Part shown: one piece after another, positions 3,879-5,285 of the stretch
Position numbering within the stretch: the first letter of the stretch is position 1
How the letters are laid out: each line of letters opens with the position of its first letter
Origin: Cellvibrionales bacterium UBA2511
GTDB taxonomy: Bacteria; Pseudomonadota; Gammaproteobacteria; Pseudomonadales; Porticoccaceae
Length of the DNA: 5,285 nucleotides
NCBI GenBank assembly: GCA_002341315.1
Contig: DDNV01000005.1
Location: forward strand, 2,014-7,298
Direction: 5' to 3'
Program-made: the position numbers and the translations under genes
Notes under the pieces: generated by a model
The model's database searches: none
Told to the model about the DNA's origin: nothing
What the model saw: the letters and a program-made list of their open reading frames with translations, nothing else

Positions 3879-5285
3879 GTGACAGAAGCAATGCGTGATA
3901 ACCCTGCGCGCCCGAAGGTCGATGCCGCGCCGCTGCGGATTGTGACGGCCACTTCGCTGTTCGATGGTCACGATGCCGCGATCAATGTGATGCGTCGGTT
4001 GATTCAGGGCGGCGGCGTAGAGGTGGTGCATCTCGGCCACAATCGCAGTGTCGACGAGGTGGTGCGGGCGGCGATTCAGGAGGATGCCGACGCCATTGCC
4101 ATCAGCTCCTATCAGGGCGGCCACATGGAGTATTTCCGTTATATGCTGGAACTGTTGCGCGAGAATAACGCCGCGCACATTCAGGTATTCGGTGGGGGTG
4201 GTGGCACCATAACCGAAGATGAAATTGCCCAGCTTCAGTCCGAGGGTGTCAACCGAATCTATCACCCGGCTGATGGTATGACCCTGGGCCTGACCGGTAT
4301 GATCGATGATCTGGTGGGCCGGGCCCATCGGGCCCGCCGTCCCAGCCCCTATCCGAAGCAGCCTTCGCTGGATGATGACATTGCCGTGGCGCAGATGATT
4401 TCTGCCATCGAGGAGGGCGCCATTGCCCCCGTTGAGTTGACGCGGTTGAAAAAGACCTGGCAGCTGGCCGCCGGAAACACTCCAGTGGTGGGTGTCACGG
4501 GTACCGGTGGCGCGGGCAAAAGCAGTACCGTGGATGAGCTGCTGAGCCGTTTTCTGTTGCAGCGCCCGGACATGCGCATCGCCGTATTGGCGGTGGATCC
4601 AACCCGTCGTCGCACCGGGGGTGCGTTGCTCGGTGACCGCATTCGCATGAACAGCCTGTCGTCACCGCAGATTTACATGCGCTCCATGGCGACCCGCCGC
4701 CAGCACCTGGCTACCAGTGAAATGCTCGGCGATGTCACCCTGTTCCTGAAATCCCTCGGCTACGATCTGGTGCTGGTGGAGACCGCCGGTATTGGCCAGA
4801 GCGATTCCGAGATTGTCGATCTGGTGGATTTCTCTCTCTATATTATGACCAGCGACTACGGTGCGGCGAGCCAGTTGGAAAAGATCGACATGATCGATTA
4901 CGCCGACATGGTGATTCTCAACAAGTACGACAAGCGCGGTGCTGAAGATGCCTTGCGGGATATTCGCAAACAGTGGCAGCGCAATCACAATGCCTTTGCC
5001 GTGACTGCGGAGCAGATTCCGGTATACCCGACCATTGCCAGCCAGTTCAACGACCCCGGGCTGAACAGCGCCTTTTATCACCTGTGTCGCCTGCTGGTGG
5101 AAAAGAAGGCCCTGGACGAAAATCTCTGGGTGCCGCCCGTCGTTGATGGCGATATTGCATCGCGGTCCGTGGCGTTGATCCCTGGCAGTCGGGTGCGCTA
5201 CCTGGCGGAAATCAGTGAGAGTGGCCGCCAGATCAAGGTGGACAATAACCGCCAGGCAGAGTTTGCGGCCAATGCGTTTCAGCAT
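3879..5285 (+). CDS. icmF: Fused isobutyryl-CoA mutase IcmF, N-terminal part (cut by window end)
   Basis: Adenosylcobalamin-dependent acyl-CoA mutase with a fused G-protein chaperone; 469 codons are visible of a family length of roughly 1,050-1,100. IcmF interconverts isobutyryl-CoA and n-butyryl-CoA; some members also act on isovaleryl/pivalyl-CoA. Domains in order: cobalamin-binding domain (about 18-150) with D29-G-H31-D-A-A, where His31 should be the lower cobalt ligand, plus SSYQGGH (76-82) and GGGGGT (105-110); a linker; a MeaB/MeaI-like GTPase domain (about 200-415) with Walker A GTGGAGKS (208-215), DPTRRRTGGALLGDRIRM (240-257), ETAGIGQSDSE (301-311) and NKYD (348-351); then the beginning of the linker to the mutase barrel. 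The order B12 domain, GTPase, mutase separates IcmF from ordinary methylmalonyl-CoA mutase, which has the B12 domain at the C-terminus and a separate chaperone. Substrate-determining residues lie beyond the window. GTG 3879 is preferred over ATG 3891 on ribosome-site spacing. Probably controlled by the divergent GntR regulator. Confidence 0.95.
   Translation, partial: MTEAMRDNPARPKVDAAPLRIVTATSLFDGHDAAINVMRRLIQGGGVEVVHLGHNRSVDEVVRAAIQEDADAIAISSYQGGHMEYFRYMLELLRENNAAHIQVFGGGGGTITEDEIAQLQSEGVNRIYHPADGMTLGLTGMIDDLVGRAHRARRPSPYPKQPSLDDDIAVAQMISAIEEGAIAPVELTRLKKTWQLAAGNTPVVGVTGTGGAGKSSTVDELLSRFLLQRPDMRIAVLAVDPTRRRTGGALLGDRIRMNSLSSPQIYMRSMATRRQHLATSEMLGDVTLFLKSLGYDLVLVETAGIGQSDSEIVDLVDFSLYIMTSDYGAASQLEKIDMIDYADMVILNKYDKRGAEDALRDIRKQWQRNHNAFAVTAEQIPVYPTIASQFNDPGLNSAFYHLCRLLVEKKALDENLWVPPVVDGDIASRSVALIPGSRVRYLAEISESGRQIKVDNNRQAEFAANAFQH

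Noticed and set aside
3768..5285. Several long leftward frames opposite icmF
   Set aside because: They are antisense shadows of a GC-rich gene with strong motifs; none resembles a known protein.

Overview
The window looks like chromosomal DNA of an environmental, probably marine, gammaproteobacterium. This rests on protein style (a fused isobutyryl-CoA mutase, a single-domain PPK2, small GlsB/YeaQ and DUF3185 membrane proteins) and on moderate-to-high GC in the flanking genes. No single gene fixes the genus. There are no rRNA or tRNA genes, insertion sequences or CRISPR arrays.

Left flank (1-1020): a rightward polyphosphate kinase 2 gene (74-895). Its ATG overlaps the TGA of a reading frame that enters from the left edge, so it may be the last gene of a rightward operon. 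It converges on the next block across about 125 bp that hold no convincing terminator.

Middle block (1021-2733, all leftward, visibly more AT-rich than the flanks): read in transcription order it contains a three-segment membrane protein (2733-2314), a DUF3185 two-helix membrane protein (2195-1980), a GlsB/YeaQ/YmgE-type three-helix membrane protein (1966-1715), and a one-helix membrane-anchored protein of unknown function (1512-1021). DUF3185 and GlsB are 13 bp apart and almost certainly co-transcribed. The roughly 200 bp between GlsB and the last gene are not empty: they contain a strong Shine-Dalgarno sequence with a 12-codon reading frame, then a perfect 11-bp inverted repeat just upstream of the last gene. 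This is the least explained part of the window. The block reads as a set of small envelope or stress-type proteins.

Right flank (2940-5285): a leftward GntR/FCD-family regulator (3671-2940) and a rightward icmF gene (from 3879, cut by the window end) are divergent and share a 207-bp intergenic region. That region holds a perfect 25-bp palindrome whose core fits the GntR/FCD operator pattern. The simplest reading is that the regulator controls itself and icmF, perhaps in response to an acyl-CoA or carboxylic acid from branched-chain or short-chain acid metabolism. IcmF interconverts isobutyryl-CoA and n-butyryl-CoA with coenzyme B12, and its built-in G-protein domain looks after the cofactor. 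The 206 bp between the regulator's stop and the membrane gene at 2733 hold only short, weak dyads.
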